Below, in pieces: positions 20,280 through 32,027 of a DNA stretch of 64,000 bases. The translations under genes were made by a program, and so were the position numbers. The notes beneath the pieces were generated by a model, which did no database searches, had not been told where the DNA came from, and saw only the letters and a list, made by a program, of their open reading frames with translations. Origin of the DNA: Bactericera cockerelli (taxonomy: Eukaryota > Arthropoda > Insecta > Hemiptera > Triozidae); contig CM044961.1 in the NCBI GenBank assembly GCA_024516035.1, positions 8,995,105-9,059,104 on the forward strand, read 5' to 3'. The number at the start of each line of letters is the position of its first letter. Positions within the stretch are counted from its first letter, which is position 1.

Positions 20280-21977
20280 TAGTGATGGCCGCGAGCTGCG
20301 AGGCGAGGCGAACTGTTCGCGCGAACTGCGAGCGCGAGTTGGGCAAAAACTCGCCTCGCACCTAAAAAAGTTCGCGCGAGGCGAACTGTAAAAAAACTCG
20401 CCCCGCGCGAGCGCGAGTCGTCATTTCTGCGAGGCGAGGCGAACTAGTTCGCGCGAGCGGTTCGCAGTTCGCGCTAAATACTATGTTAATCCCATGGGTA
20501 ACCTTTTGCAATAGTAACGTTTTTAATAGATCATTTGATTGGAATAAAAATACCAAGTGGGTTGTTTTTTAAACCGGACTAACATGGGATTTATAGAGTC
20601 GCAGTTTGTAAATACTTTAAACTCAAGAGATTTTCGCGTTAGATACCATGAGGTGGGGTGGTTAAATTTACTTGTTTCCGCTCCACACTGATGACCATTA
20701 TTACATGATAATTATAATTTCGTAATAAATATTATCATGGGTCGTTATAGTATATTCAAATGCAAAAATTACAGTACTTATAACTTATCAATATACAGGG
20801 TGTATATAAAGAAAGGAGCCAAGTCAAAATATCTCGTCTATGGAAGCGATTTTCAGAAACTCTGAAACGCGTGTCTCATTATATGGAAGGGAAAACTTTT
20901 TCAGGGGGTTTAATAATTCATACTCTTAACAGGGGCGGCCCTAGGGGGGTCAACTTATGAATCTTAAATGGAACCACCCTATTTGTAATACATTTCTGCA
21001 AAGTAGTTGACATTTAAAGTATTTTAGACAAGTATGAGATTTTTTAATCAAACAGTGCCGGAGATATTGTACATTTCATTTCACAGGTTTCAGTAATTTT
21101 TATAGGAAATAAATTGGTAAAAACTGGTTGGTCAATTCAAATGATGAAACTTTCCTGCCTTTTTGATACCATTAGCTTTACCAGGAAGATATCAAGTGGT
21201 CAACTTTTCTTTATGTTTGTAAAACCATCTTTTTCGAGTATAATTATGGAGAATATTTAATTATGCAATGATCACTGTGTTCAATTTAAAATAAAACAGG
21301 GCCCGATTTACTTCATATTAATGTGGAAAATTCTAAAACCCACGTGCAGTAACTGGTCACCGCCCTATCTAAAAATACTTTCAATGGTAACTACTTTTCA
21401 GAAATGTATTACGAATGGGTGGGTCCCATTTAGATCCAAAGTGACCCCCCTGGCTGTCCTGTTAAGAGTATGAAAAATTAAACCCTGAAAAAGATTCCCC
21501 TCCTTTATAATTGAACATTGTTTCAGGGTTTTACTGAAAATCGTTTCCATACACGAGTTATTTGACTGGCTTCCATTTTTATACACTCCGTACAATCTTA
21601 AATTATTTTGTAGCTATGTGTACTTTGAACCTATGTGATATTTTTTCGGTCCAACGACTTATGAACATAATCAATAAATATATCAAAAGAATTGTTAAAA
21701 AATAGAGATTTAATTATCCTTTTTAAAGACACTTCGCATTGTTGAAATAATAAAGCATATTTTCTATGCTATTAACCACTAGACACTCTGGAAGCGCGAG
21801 GCGAACTGCGCGAACTAAAAACTCGCCGAACTCGCAGGCTGAGCCGATCCACGTAAGCGCAGAGGCGAGGCGAACTAAAATTTTTTGCGAAGCCGAGTTA
21901 CAAAAATAGTTCGCTCGCGCCCTGCAGCGAGCGCGAGTCAAGGCCAAGTTCGCTCGCCTCGCGTTTTGCCATCACGA
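20280..21977. mobile_element. non-autonomous hAT element with CpG-rich arms, copy A only
   Basis: Termini tagtgatggc and gccatcacga are inverted repeats (one mismatch) flanked by an 8-bp duplication CTGGAAAC (20272-20279, 21978-21985). Copy B has a single CTGGAAAC at 51375-51382, an exact empty site. Both subterminal arms (about 20285-20480 and 21790-21965) are dense in gcgag/gcgaac words, very unlike the AT-rich surroundings, and could be arrays of transposase sites. There is no transposase frame. A second element (20796-21590) sits inside. Confidence 0.92.
20796..21590. mobile_element. CAGGGTG hairpin element nested in the hAT element
   Basis: Left end cagggtgtatataaag; the right end, read on the other strand, is cggagtgtataaaaatgg. 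TA lies on both sides. Arms of about 240 bp pair imperfectly (shared text includes gattttcag, catactcttaacagg, taatacatttctg), so it is older than the elements at 7004 and 27695. No coding capacity. Confidence 0.85.
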
Positions 21978-22007
21978 CTGGAAACTCAAAACCATACAGT
22001 TCTCAAT

Positions 22008-22140
22008 TACCTCACCCAGTCTGAGTGGGGCCGAACTAAGCATCACGAGGGTTAAAATTTTGAATGGTCACCAATCCATGTCCTAGCCTCGCTAGACGTT
22101 GCTTAACTTCAGTGACAGAATGAGACCTGGTGTATCTCAA
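22008..22140 (-). mobile_element. 5S-rRNA-headed SINE (copy A)
   Basis: Minus strand: ctgaagttaagcaacgtcta, gctaggacatggattggtga, ccattcaaaat, cgtgatgct, then ccccactcagactgggtgag. Good A-box and C-box text. Partner: 51396-51520. Confidence 0.82.
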
Positions 22141-22849
22141 AAGTCTCGACCTGCGTGACTTAAAGCTTCCTCTAAGATGATCTGATGATAACAACTAAAT
22201 TTCCGCATTTCCTGTACCAGAATCTCAAATTCATTTATTCCAAATTCCAGTTTTCAGTGATAGTGGTATTTTGTAGAAGTCCTATAATGCCAATATATAT
22301 AATTATTATATATATTCGACATAAAAATAGGTACTTATTGCCTATTTAAAAAAATGGATTTAACGTCGCTTTCACTGCATGGTCATATCACGACTGGGGT
22401 GATGTTAGCTGAAAAAATCGCCCGTAATCATTTTTTCAAAATTAATATTCTTAATTAACATTATTATTTTGTGCCAAATATTTAAACAACGTGAGCTCAT
22501 AACTCAGCCAAAACAAATTCCAAACCATCAAAATAAGCTTGCTATAATGCTATCCTAACAATGAATCTTACATACTAATAATATATATGTATATTTACTT
22601 ATTAACATACTAATAATAAGATATATTGTATTACTACAAAAGCTAAAATGAACGAACAAAATAGCGTTACAAAGTAATACTTCTTTCTTTTTAAAAGAAA
22701 ATCCTTCTGAGCGCGCAAGTCTTCATTAAATTTTGTTTTTCACTGAGAGCTGAGCTTAATCTTTCCTGGAGCGAGATGGTAATCTTGGAAAATTTTCCGT
22801 TTCTACAGGGTGGTACAACTGGTAATGATTGCTGTAAAAAAATCGACAG
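22141..22849. other. no gene seen; solitary CAGGGTG end
   Basis: AT-rich, shared with copy B. At 22807 (52239 in B) there is TACAGGGTGGTACAACTGG, one hairpin-element end with no partner that I can find. Confidence 0.5.
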
Positions 22850-24390
22850 TTCCCATCCGTTGGATACTTCAAAAATATGTTCATATTAGAGGAAAGCAGT
22901 GGAATTCTGCAAAAAATGCTTTACGAATAAATGAGTTTAAAATTCAAGATTGTGCTCAGGCTTATCCCTAATAACAAAGTTGGATTTTTTTGAAAGAAAA
23001 GAATGCAAAATTTTTTTGAACAACAACTTCTTTGGATTTATATGTGATGATTTAAAGTTCAAATACGTTAAAGATAGACATTGCTTCTGCTTTTTGAACA
23101 TTCAATGTCCATTGGTCCAATTGTTTCAACATAAAAATAGTTACAACTTTGACGATGAATTTATTATATTATTGAATAAGTTTATTAGAACATTAATAGG
23201 TAACAGTTAAGTACTATACCAGTTCAAAAAAAATTATTTTCCCCTTTTTTGCCTTGAACCTCTTTGAAATGTTTGAATACCAACCTTCAGCTTTTCAAAT
23301 TCTGTGTACCTGCCTTTGTGAAAATTTTACCTATATTACCAAAGTTTCTGGTTTACTTAGACAACTTGAGTCAGAATTAGATAATTATTTATTTTGAAAT
23401 CTCTTCCAATAGGTTAGACCCTTGATTTATTATCAAATATACTTAAAATCTTCCATAACACAAATAAACAAATACTCATGTAGTACTTACCACAGGAACT
23501 ATTTTTGAGTTTCTTCCCAAATTGCACTGCTACTGTCTTCATCTTGACTCTACTGATTCCTTCCTTTGTTGACTTCACAATCACTTTGAAACCAAACACT
23601 GTTCTATGATCACTTTTTACAACTTGAAACTTTAACCACTCTTACGATCAAAACCATTCACAAGAGAGACTTCAAAAAAAATTGAGGGCTCATATCAGTA
23701 AACAAAAGTAAACAGACTGAGGGAGGTAATCAATATTAAAATCAAAAGATTTTGACCCTGTTACGTGAAGTCTGAATTTAGCAACGGTAACCTCATCTAA
23801 CACTTGATAGTTTTGTGGTGGCTCAGTAATATTATATTTTATTAAATAAATTACTTAATAATTAGGAACACATAGATAATGAACCAAAACAAGTTCACAT
23901 GCCACATTTTTCTGTAAGTACCAATAATAATAAATGACAACTTGACCCAACCTTAACAGACTGCCATTTTCCGTTTTGCTTTTATAGCTTCCATGTCAAA
24001 ATAATTCATTTGTTGCATACATTAGTCCAATAATTTCTTTACAAAAATCAATAGTCACTTTTCAAAATAATATGTTATCTGGTCACTCTGGCTCCTATAG
24101 ATAGTCACCTGCTTTTGAATACAATAAAACAATTCATGGTTTTTTTTATGAGAAGTCCGATCAATAAATAAAAATGTTTAGTCACACCTTGAGATGCTCG
24201 AACTGCTATTTTGAAATTGGCTAAAATGACACTTAGCCATTTTCTCTTTCACCTATAATTTTAATACAACCACTGATGAGAAACTAGCAACCAATCTAAA
24301 AAAATAGATCTTTTCGCGCTCTTTTCCAACGAGGTATAATACAAAATATTTTCCATTTTTACCACTTGTCCGGTCTGCCTCTTAGCCTCT
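22850..24390. other. 1.5-kb block present only in copy A; possible coding remnants
   Basis: Copy B has about 140 unrelated bases here (about 52285-52425). On the plus strand, adjacent open pieces at 22840-22965 and 22960-23210 lie in two frames. On the minus strand, an open stretch ending at about 23490 is followed by a good donor sequence (tcctgtggtaagtac). I cannot name a family: it may be a decayed transposase gene or the edge of a host exon. Confidence 0.3.
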
Positions 24391-24754
24391 CATTCATAAG
24401 CACAATTTTCTGTAAAATTTTTCTTTACAAAAACTATTTAATGCATATTTGACAGATTCAATATCAAATTCAGCATTTTTTTTTGTCATGCCATTCAACA
24501 CGACATGCAGAATTTGGGGCCTGCTATAACATACCTCCACTATAACATTGCAATCGACTGTGATGAAATGTGAAATCAAAATAGTCAGATATTGAATGTT
24601 CGTGCATTATGTGAACATTATGTTACATGTCTAGATAGCACGTTTAACATAAAAAATAGTACAAGTTACCGAGCAATGAATAATATATAAATGTTTTTTG
24701 CAACATACAATCACCCAGTATAGTTCTACTTTCTTCAAATTCCAAATGAAATTT

Positions 24755-25135
24755 TCTTTCCCCTTCTACTCCTCCTCCTTCTCCACATCATCCTCTTATC
24801 TCTCCTCTTCCTCATTCTTCTCCTCCTCTTATCTCTCCTCCTCCTCCTTCACTTACCTCTTCTCCTCCTCCTTCATTTAACTCTCCTCCTCCTCCTCCTT
24901 CTCTTCCTGCTCCTTCACTTATCTCTCCTCCTTCTTCATTTTCTCTATTCTATCTTATCCTACTTATCTTTTTTCAATCCTATCTTCCATACTTCCTCCT
25001 TCTCTTTCTTATCTTTTTACCTCTTTTTCCTTCTTTTCCATTTCCTTTTGCTCTTTACCTCTCCATCAAGTTCCTCCTCCTAAACTTTCTGCTGATCCTT
25101 TTTACAATCTTAATCTTCCTTATCTATCTCCTTAT
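24755..25135. repeat. polypyrimidine tract (copy A)
   Basis: CTCCTC, CTTCTC and TTATC words for about 380 bases. Frames through it are low complexity. Partner: 52760-53200. Confidence 0.9.
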
Positions 25136-25482
25136 CAGTATTCATTTAGTCTCATTCCACTGAGAAGAGCTTGAGAGGAATAAGTTATCTGCTCTTTTCA
25201 GACTCAACCATTTTCGTTAAACAAAAAGAAAGATGAAGCTTAATTCGGGATGTGAAGTTTCTGAATTTATTAGAAACTGCTGTATTTATTTGACGCTTCG
25301 ATTACGTGAAGTTTCTGTATTTTCCAGAGACGTTCTGTAAATGAGAGACACATTCGGATTTTTCGATACCAACCGGTACTTCTTTAGTGTCATGGAAATT
25401 GCGGAGATAAGCATTACTTACATTAGTTCATCACTAAAAAACACAATACATTAGTTCATCACTAAAAATTCATAAGGGTTGG
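25136..25482. other. no gene seen
   Basis: Shared with copy B. Contains a direct repeat acattagttcatcactaaaa at about 25419-25466. Confidence 0.5.
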
Positions 25483-25700
25483 GCGGAAAGTATGGCCAAA
25501 GGCAAATGACCCAACCCTTTAGATAGGACATGGACCATTTCTCCTGTTTTTCTTTTTATATTGTTTCCACTTTTGTATATTCATTTGTAATTTTCTGCTT
25601 GTATATTATAAATACTTTTTTTATTAAGTGTAAAGTAATAGTAATAATAATAATAAAAGCATCAAGTGGTACTTTTGGCACATCCTCTAAATATTTTATA
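25483..25700 (+). repeat. retroelement 3'-tail repeat (copy A)
   Basis: Same pattern as 11495-11695: gggttgggcggaaag, cccaaccctttagatagg, AATAAT repeats, ttggcacat. Partner: 53513-53800. Confidence 0.5.
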
Positions 25701-25782
25701 CATTACACATTTTCTTTTTTTTTTTTTTTGAGGGGGAAAATCTTATAAGATTCCTTCAGCAAAGCACTAGTGCTGAAGGATT

Positions 25783-26325
25783 TTAATTTCAGCTACAATA
25801 TCAGGTTCTTTGTATTTCTCTCTTATCTCTCTGTTGTATTTTATTCGCCAATGTGGATTTTCACACGTAGGGCCATAGATCTTACGTAGAACTTTGTTTT
25901 CAAAAATCAAAAGTTTATTTTGTGTTTGTTGGGTCATTATCCAGGTTTCACTTCCTTACATTAATACAGGGCGGATGATGGTTTTGTATGTTTTGATTTT
26001 TGAGCAATGTGAAAGAAGTTTAGATGACATTATCTTTTGGCATGCATACAGGCTCTTACTGGAATTTAGAATTCTTGTTTGGATTTCGATGTCTTCTCTG
26101 TTTTCATCAGATATTATTGTCCCTAGGTATTTGAAAGTGGACACTCTTTCGAAGGTGTAGTCATCGATCTGAATATTTATGAAGTTATTTCTTTTGTCTC
26201 TTTTCATGTGCATTATTTTTGTCTTCTGTTCATTGATTTTTAAGCCTACAACACTTCTTTCTTGCACTAAAGTTCTTGTTAGTTTTTTTAGATCTTCTAT
26301 ATGTTCTGTAATTATGAGTAAAGAT
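25783..26325 (-). pseudogene. 5'-truncated LINE reverse transcriptase fragment, copy A only
   Basis: The minus strand encodes the C-terminal side of an RT: GLKINEQKTKIMHM, STFKYLGTIISDEN, LSHCSKIKTYKTIIRPVLM, then a TAA at 25956-25958 where related RTs have the Tyr of the YGSETW motif. The same frame continues as GSETWIMTQQ and KVLRKIYGP to about 25783. It lacks the catalytic Asp motifs, so it is a dead 3' fragment from a family other than the LINE at 4520-10580. Copy B lacks it. Confidence 0.88.
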
Positions 26326-26775
26326 TTTCTTTACAAGATCTTATTTTTCCTTATAAAGAGGTACCTAAATTTGACATGGAAATTCTTCTCTTATATCCAG
26401 GTTCTCTTATAAAGAGTTTATTTTAGCTCTTAGAGAGGTAAATTGGACGTGAAAATTGTTCTCATATATCCTGCAGGTTTGACGGTATTATGAAAATATA
26501 ATTTTTTTTTCGTCTTAATATTATTCTTCCCTCTTTTGTTTCTTCCCTTCTTCCCATAATATTTTCAACCCCTTAACACCCGCCACTGGAAATCTAAATT
26601 CCAATCTTATCCTGCAATCTCTCCATGTATATCTCCTACATTTTTCATTTCTTTTATATTGCCAACAATGCTTCCACTCTATCCCACTTACCCATTTCTT
26701 TTGCTACGTTGTGTCTGGATGTGTTTGTATTTCTTCTTCTCGTCCCTCTGTAATAGCAGCCTCATGATGAGAATG
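26326..26775. other. no gene seen
   Basis: Shared with copy B; contains short repeats of gttctcttataaagag type. Confidence 0.5.
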
Positions 26776-26880
26776 GTCGTCAAGTAGCTTGATCGATAAG
26801 GCGGCGGGCTTGTAACCTGGAGGTCGGTGGTTCAAGTCCCAAGTTCAGTATAGGTTATAGCGAGTTTGAGTAGTTTCGTT
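26776..26880 (+). mobile_element. SINE family T3 (copy A)
   Basis: Head gtagcttgatcgataaggcg, cttgtaacctggaggtcggt, ggttcaagtccc. A second, inverted tRNA-like head follows at 26885-26960 (gtattcgaacacgggact, aacttaccactgagct). Partner: 54416-54520. Confidence 0.8.
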
Positions 26881-27290
26881 TTCTCTGATGGTATTCGAAC
26901 ACGGGACTATCCGCAACCAAGGAACTTACCACTGAGCTGAAACGGGTAGTAACCACGGAGCTAAATCACGCGCTAAAATAAAATTATCTCCTACTATATT
27001 TACCACCTATGTGTACGTCTTAGGTATACATATAGGTATATTTACAATGTTTTTTCTTTATCAGGACCATGTCTTCTGGATTTACATTAAAACAAAAAAT
27101 CTTCTAGATTTACATTTAAAAGAAAAAATAAGATATTCCCTTCACAAAGCATGGTGACACATTTAGTTTTAGTTTATATTAAATATCTAATGGTGGGGGG
27201 TGAGTTATATTCTTTATTCGGGTGAGTTATATTCTCTACAGAGGAAGGGATTGGAATTACATATTTCCTTTTGATTGGAATTTATCCTTT

Positions 27291-27331
27291 TTTCTCTCTC
27301 TCTCTCACTCTCTCTCTCTCTCTCTCTCTCT

Positions 27332-27365
<34 letters not shown>

Positions 27366-27376
27366 CCTCTCCCTCC
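27291..27376. repeat. (CT)n microsatellite (copy A)
   Basis: CT repeats with small breaks. The copy B array (54936-55028) is longer and purer. Confidence 0.9.
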
Positions 27377-27694
27377 ATCACAATTCCAGTATATATTCTA
27401 TTCTTTATCTCTTTCATTTTCTTTCGACATGACTAGATCACTAGAATGACTGGATACACGATGAATACAAATCAGCCACTTATTTTATACAGGATGTCCA
27501 GTTTCCTTGTCAATAGACGATAGTTTTGAGTTTTTTTTTTTGGGTTTTAATGTCTTTTCAACTACATGGTCATATTCGACGGTCCAGAAATGTGAAAAAG
27601 TGTATGAATGATATATGATCCAGAAATATGAATGAAATCGGAGCAAAATAATACTTTTTTTTTTTTTACAAAACCTACACAACATTTATACATA

Positions 27695-29346
27695 CAGGGT
27701 GTCCCACCAAACTTGGACACCTCAAATTACTCGGCCCCTGAAAGAGTTTTTGAAAAATAAAAAAATCTAGGGTACATGTGCTAATTATGCGGTTTCAGTT
27801 TTGAATTTTTTTTTATACAGGGTGGTTCAAAAGTCAGAAATTGAGGTGTCAACTTTCGATTTTTAAATGGATCGACCTGAATTTTATTTGATAATTTTAC
27901 TTCTAAATGATTTCTGAGTACTTTTTTAAACAAAAATATTACATACAGGGTGGTTTTTTTTCGACCAATTTTTTTCTAAATCTTGAATAACTCAAGTTCG
28001 GTTAATTTTTTCGATAACAAGGATACCAAGTGTTTGTGTAATGAATACACGCACTTTCAATTGGCATCAAAATTTTTTATACAGGGTGGTTCACAAGTGA
28101 AATAATGACTTGATTTTTTTTAAAACCGAGTTTTTTTAATTTTTTATTTAGGATTAATAATTCTCGTCTAATTTTACACATTTTTCGTTAGTCATATCGA
28201 AAAACAAAACTAAAGTGTTTTACAGGGTGAGACATAATTTTTTTGTAACACCCTGTATATGGGCATTCAAAGAGACGCAAAATTAAATATTAAGACTAAA
28301 TATGCAAGAAAAACTTCAATTTTTAATTAAACTAAAAAGTTATGGTTTTTTAACTAATATTGTCGCATGGACCACCCTGTAGATATTTTCTTAAACTATC
28401 ATGTAGGTACTCTAAGTTGTATAAAATTCAACGAACACTTCGAATCATGTGGAAAAAACTAGTAAAAATCACGAATTTGAAGCCATTTTCAATTTGGTGT
28501 CCACACTGAATGATTTTAAAACTTGAAATAAAAAGTAGGTAGGTGTAGACACAAAATTGAGCATGGCTTTTTGAATTCATTTTTTTTCTTTCAGATTTGG
28601 ACTCCTCGTTGAATTTTAGACAGTTTCGACTACCCATATGATGGTTTAAGAAAATATCTACAGGGTGGTCCATGCGACAATATTAGTTAAAACACCATAA
28701 CTTTTTAGTTTAATTAAAAATCAAAGTTTTTCTTGCATATTTAGTCTTTATATTCAATTTTGCGTCTCTTTGACTGCCCATATACAGGGCGTTACAAAAA
28801 AATTATGTCTCACCCTGTACAACATTTTAGTTTTGTTTTTCGATATGACTAACGAAAAATGTGTAAAATTAGACGAGAATTATTAATCCTAAATAAAAAA
28901 TTAAAAAAACTCGGTTTTAAAAAAAATCAAATCATTATTTCACTTGTGAACCACCCTGTATAAAAAATTTTGATGCCAATTGAAAGTGCGTGTATTCATT
29001 ACGCAAACACTTGGTATCCTTGTTATCGAAAAAATTAACCGAACTTGAGTTATTCAAGATTTAGAAAAAAAATTGGTCGAAAAAAAACCACCCTGTATGT
29101 CATATTTTTGTTTAAAAAAGTACTCAGGAATCATTTATAAGTAAAATTATCAAATAAAATTCAGGTCGATCCATTTAAAAATCGAAAGTTGACACCTCAA
29201 TTTCTGACTTTTGAACCACCCTGTATAAAAAAAAATTCAAAACTGAAACCGTATAATTAGCACATGTACCCTAGATTTTTTTATTTTTCAAAAACTCTTT
29301 CAGGGGCCGAGTAATTTGAGGTGTCCAAGTTTGGTGGGACACCCTG
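27695..29346. mobile_element. 1.65-kb palindromic CAGGGTG element with mirrored internal ends, copy A only
   Basis: The arms (about 27695-28405 and 28637-29346) are about 710 bp each and nearly identical inverted repeats around a spacer of about 230 bp. TA flanks both ends, and copy B keeps the undisturbed site at about 55347-55353. Inside the arms the end motif recurs with TA beside it: CAGGGTG at 27818, 27946, 28082 and 28223; CACCCTG at 28249 and 28373; and the mirror set at 28661, 28785 (CAGGGCG), 28811, 28952, 29089 and 29217. There is no transposase. RNA from either strand would form a very long duplex. Confidence 0.92.
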
Positions 29347-29683
29347 TATACGATTTTTAATATTAGAAATTTCTCGGAAGTATAGTAAATTAATAAAAAA
29401 CGAATATTGTTGTTATAATATTGCAAAATAACATGAAGATCAAGATACTTTTCTAAGGAAAATGAAAGAAAATGAAAAAAAAAGAACAAAAAAGTTTCTA
29501 ACGAAAATGAAAGGATCTTTCAGAAACAAACTTGTAGAAAGCTCTTGTGGCTCAGCTGTGTTTAGACAACTTTCATTTGTGTAAAAGGCTCCAACAGCAG
29601 CCCATCCCTTTTTCAAAGTCAACAAATTTGTCCTCACTCAAACATGTGGGTATGTGTAAAATATGACTGTATACAGAGTAATG

Positions 29684-29936
29684 CAGGCGCGGCCGGTGGG
29701 AAAAAGTTTTGGGGCTGCTGCCCCATAAACTTGGCTAAAATGGGATTAAAAGAGTCTCTCTTTCAGTATCTAACGAATTTGAGTTTGTTAACCATGCCAA
29801 TTTTATTATGCTAGTTAAAGTTATGCAATAATTATTCTAGAAATGTGTAGTAATTTTCATTGTGTACGAAAAAATCCTCTCTCTTTTTCGTCTGGAGTGC
29901 TGTAGTACCGCAGCTTCTTAGCACCATCCGAGCCTG
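29684..29936 (+). mobile_element. hAT-like MITE (copy A)
   Basis: Ends caggcgcggccggtgg and gcaccatccgagcctg; interior as at 3858 and 13506. The flanking 8-mers no longer match, so it is old. Partner: 55699-55952. Confidence 0.8.
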
Positions 29937-30654
29937 TAGTGTAGGTTAGGAAATATATTGGACTATCTCTTTAATGTATATGTTACTGTTGTATAATATG
30001 TATTTACAATCTTTATAAAATGTACATGAGAAAGTATCAGGTGTATATGAAATGTATTTACTTTTCTATATAAATACTTTCTAGTGTATTTGTATGGTAT
30101 CAGGCATCAGGTGCATATAAGAAATATACATATACTTGTAATATACCCAAGTATATATTATGGTGTATAGATACTGTATAAGTGTATAACTGTATACATA
30201 TAAGTTCAAAAGTATCTTTGAAAGATCTACCTGCCTCTTAAAAGCTTGTCTCGTGTAATGTTCGTAATTTTGCACATGTGTTTTTCGATGTGAGAGCTTT
30301 TTTGAAACTTTTCTTCCAGAATAGTGATTGGTGAGAATTTCGTGCCATGAAAACGATCATCAGCTGCTAGTAATGAAATAATAGAAGGGTGAATATCTTC
30401 CTTTTTTGGCGCGGGGGGGGGGGGGGGCTTTAGGGAATAGCAGTGAACTGATCAAATACATTGAGAGGCACAGCTGTCAAGGTCTTGACTTCTTGAGACT
30501 CTACATCAGAGAAAAGGTTTTTGATTTGCCTGCAAATAAGGACTCTAAGCCTTCTTCTTCTCATTGTGTATTCAAAATGTAATCTCCCAGATATTGGCTG
30601 GATAAAAACAGCGCAGCTTCGAAAGTTTGTTTCATGAGAGTTTCTATTATAAAA
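29937..30654. other. no gene seen; long G run
   Basis: AT-rich with gtatac/tatag words. A run of about 18 G starts near 30410. Copy B has the same run near 58271, and a hairpin element at 56078 where copy A keeps the empty site (about 30067-30072). Confidence 0.6.
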
Positions 30655-31025
30655 AAGAAGAAGAAGAAGTGGATGATGATGCCTGGGAAGGAGAGAGAGG
30701 GAGAGAGAGAGGAGGAGGAGGAGAGAGAGATAGTAATAGAGAGAGAGAGAGAGAGAAAGATAAAAGGAGGGAGAAAGAGAGAGGGAGAGAGAGATAGAAA
30801 GAGACAGAGAGAGAAACAGAAAGAGAGAGTAGCAGAAAGAGGATGGAGAGTAAGAAGGAGAGAGAGAGAAGAGAGAGAGAGGAGCAGGAAGAGAAGAGAG
30901 AGTAAGAAAGAAGAAGAGAGAAGAGAAGAGAGAAGGAGAGAAGAGAAGAAGAGAAGGAAGGAAAAGAAGGAAGGAGGAGGAAGAGAGAAGAGGAGGAAGT
31001 AGAAGGAGGAAGAAGAAAGAAGAAA
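30655..31025. repeat. GA-rich tract (copy A)
   Basis: AAG then GAGA/GGAGA/AAGAAG words over 370 bases. The 122-codon frame here is a charged low-complexity artefact. A short (CT)n array follows at 31223-31250. Partner: 58510-58895. Confidence 0.9.
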
Positions 31026-31487
31026 AGGCAGCTTTGAAGCTACTTTAATATTTTTCAGACAAATACTTGGGTAAAATGATGAAACTTGCCTTAAAGTTTG
31101 ATCACATTTTTCTTGCTAAAGAAAAAAGTTTTCTACCCTGAAGAAGATTCCAAAATTTTGCTCAAGATATTTTCTGTTCAAATTTTTTGTGTCAGAAAAG
31201 TATTTTTCATTATTTACTTATCTTTCTCTCTCTCTCTCTCTCTCTCTCTCATCCTTCTTCATAACAAAATCATCATCATCATCTGATATAGATAATATCA
31301 AAATCTAAAGCCTGAATAAAGCTGATAGAGTCAAAATTAAGAGCAAAATTAATAGACAAAATCGATAACTTAAGTCATTGCTAAGCATCGGTTTTCCCCA
31401 TCTGAGACAGTACGCAATCCGAGACTTAGCCCCACAAAGGTATCACAAAAACGTTTATTATTTACTCCCTAAGTATAGATTTAGCTT

Positions 31488-31694
31488 TAATAATAATAAT
31501 ATCGCCTTTTTTATACTGCCCGATTAGGACTATTAAGTCCCATTATTCGAGCAGTAAGCCCAAGACGTGGTGAAAATCGAAAATGGGAGGATAACTATAA
31601 CTAGTCTTCTCCCGTCTGGGTTTGGAACCCGCGACCTCTGGAATCTCTGGTTTCCCACAGTGCCGTCTTTAAAACTGCATGAGCTACCGGGACA
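31488..31694 (-). mobile_element. SINE family T1 (copy A)
   Basis: Inverted full copy with AAT-repeat tail at left and the ccgggac stem at right. A second T1 body fragment (cattattccagcagtaagcc) follows directly at 31698-31740. Partner: 59350-59557. Confidence 0.85.
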
Positions 31695-32027
31695 GACCAT
31701 TATTCCAGCAGTAAGCCCATGACGTATTAACTTTTAATGGAAAAATGGAACGCAAAATCCCCACGCTATACAGTCTATCTTAGAAAGCAAGTTGGCACTC
31801 ATCATTGTTCTCATTTGCCTTCGAAAGACAGAGATAGCAATTTTCCACAGCACTCAGCACAAATTTCATTCAATGCTGATGACGATTTTCTCTTTCAAAG
31901 GAAATAGAGCTTTCTTTGTTTAGTTAAATAAAAGAAAAGAAATTTAGAATTAACATGGTACGTTTAAACTAATGAAAAATAGAGTAGTGAAGTCATGTGG
32001 ACTAAATGTAGGGCACAGTATATTTTT

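Noticed and set aside
29440..29637. Minus-strand frame also open at 55323-55646
   Set aside because: It starts with GTG, ends in low-complexity Phe-rich sequence, and its sharing is explained by the duplication.
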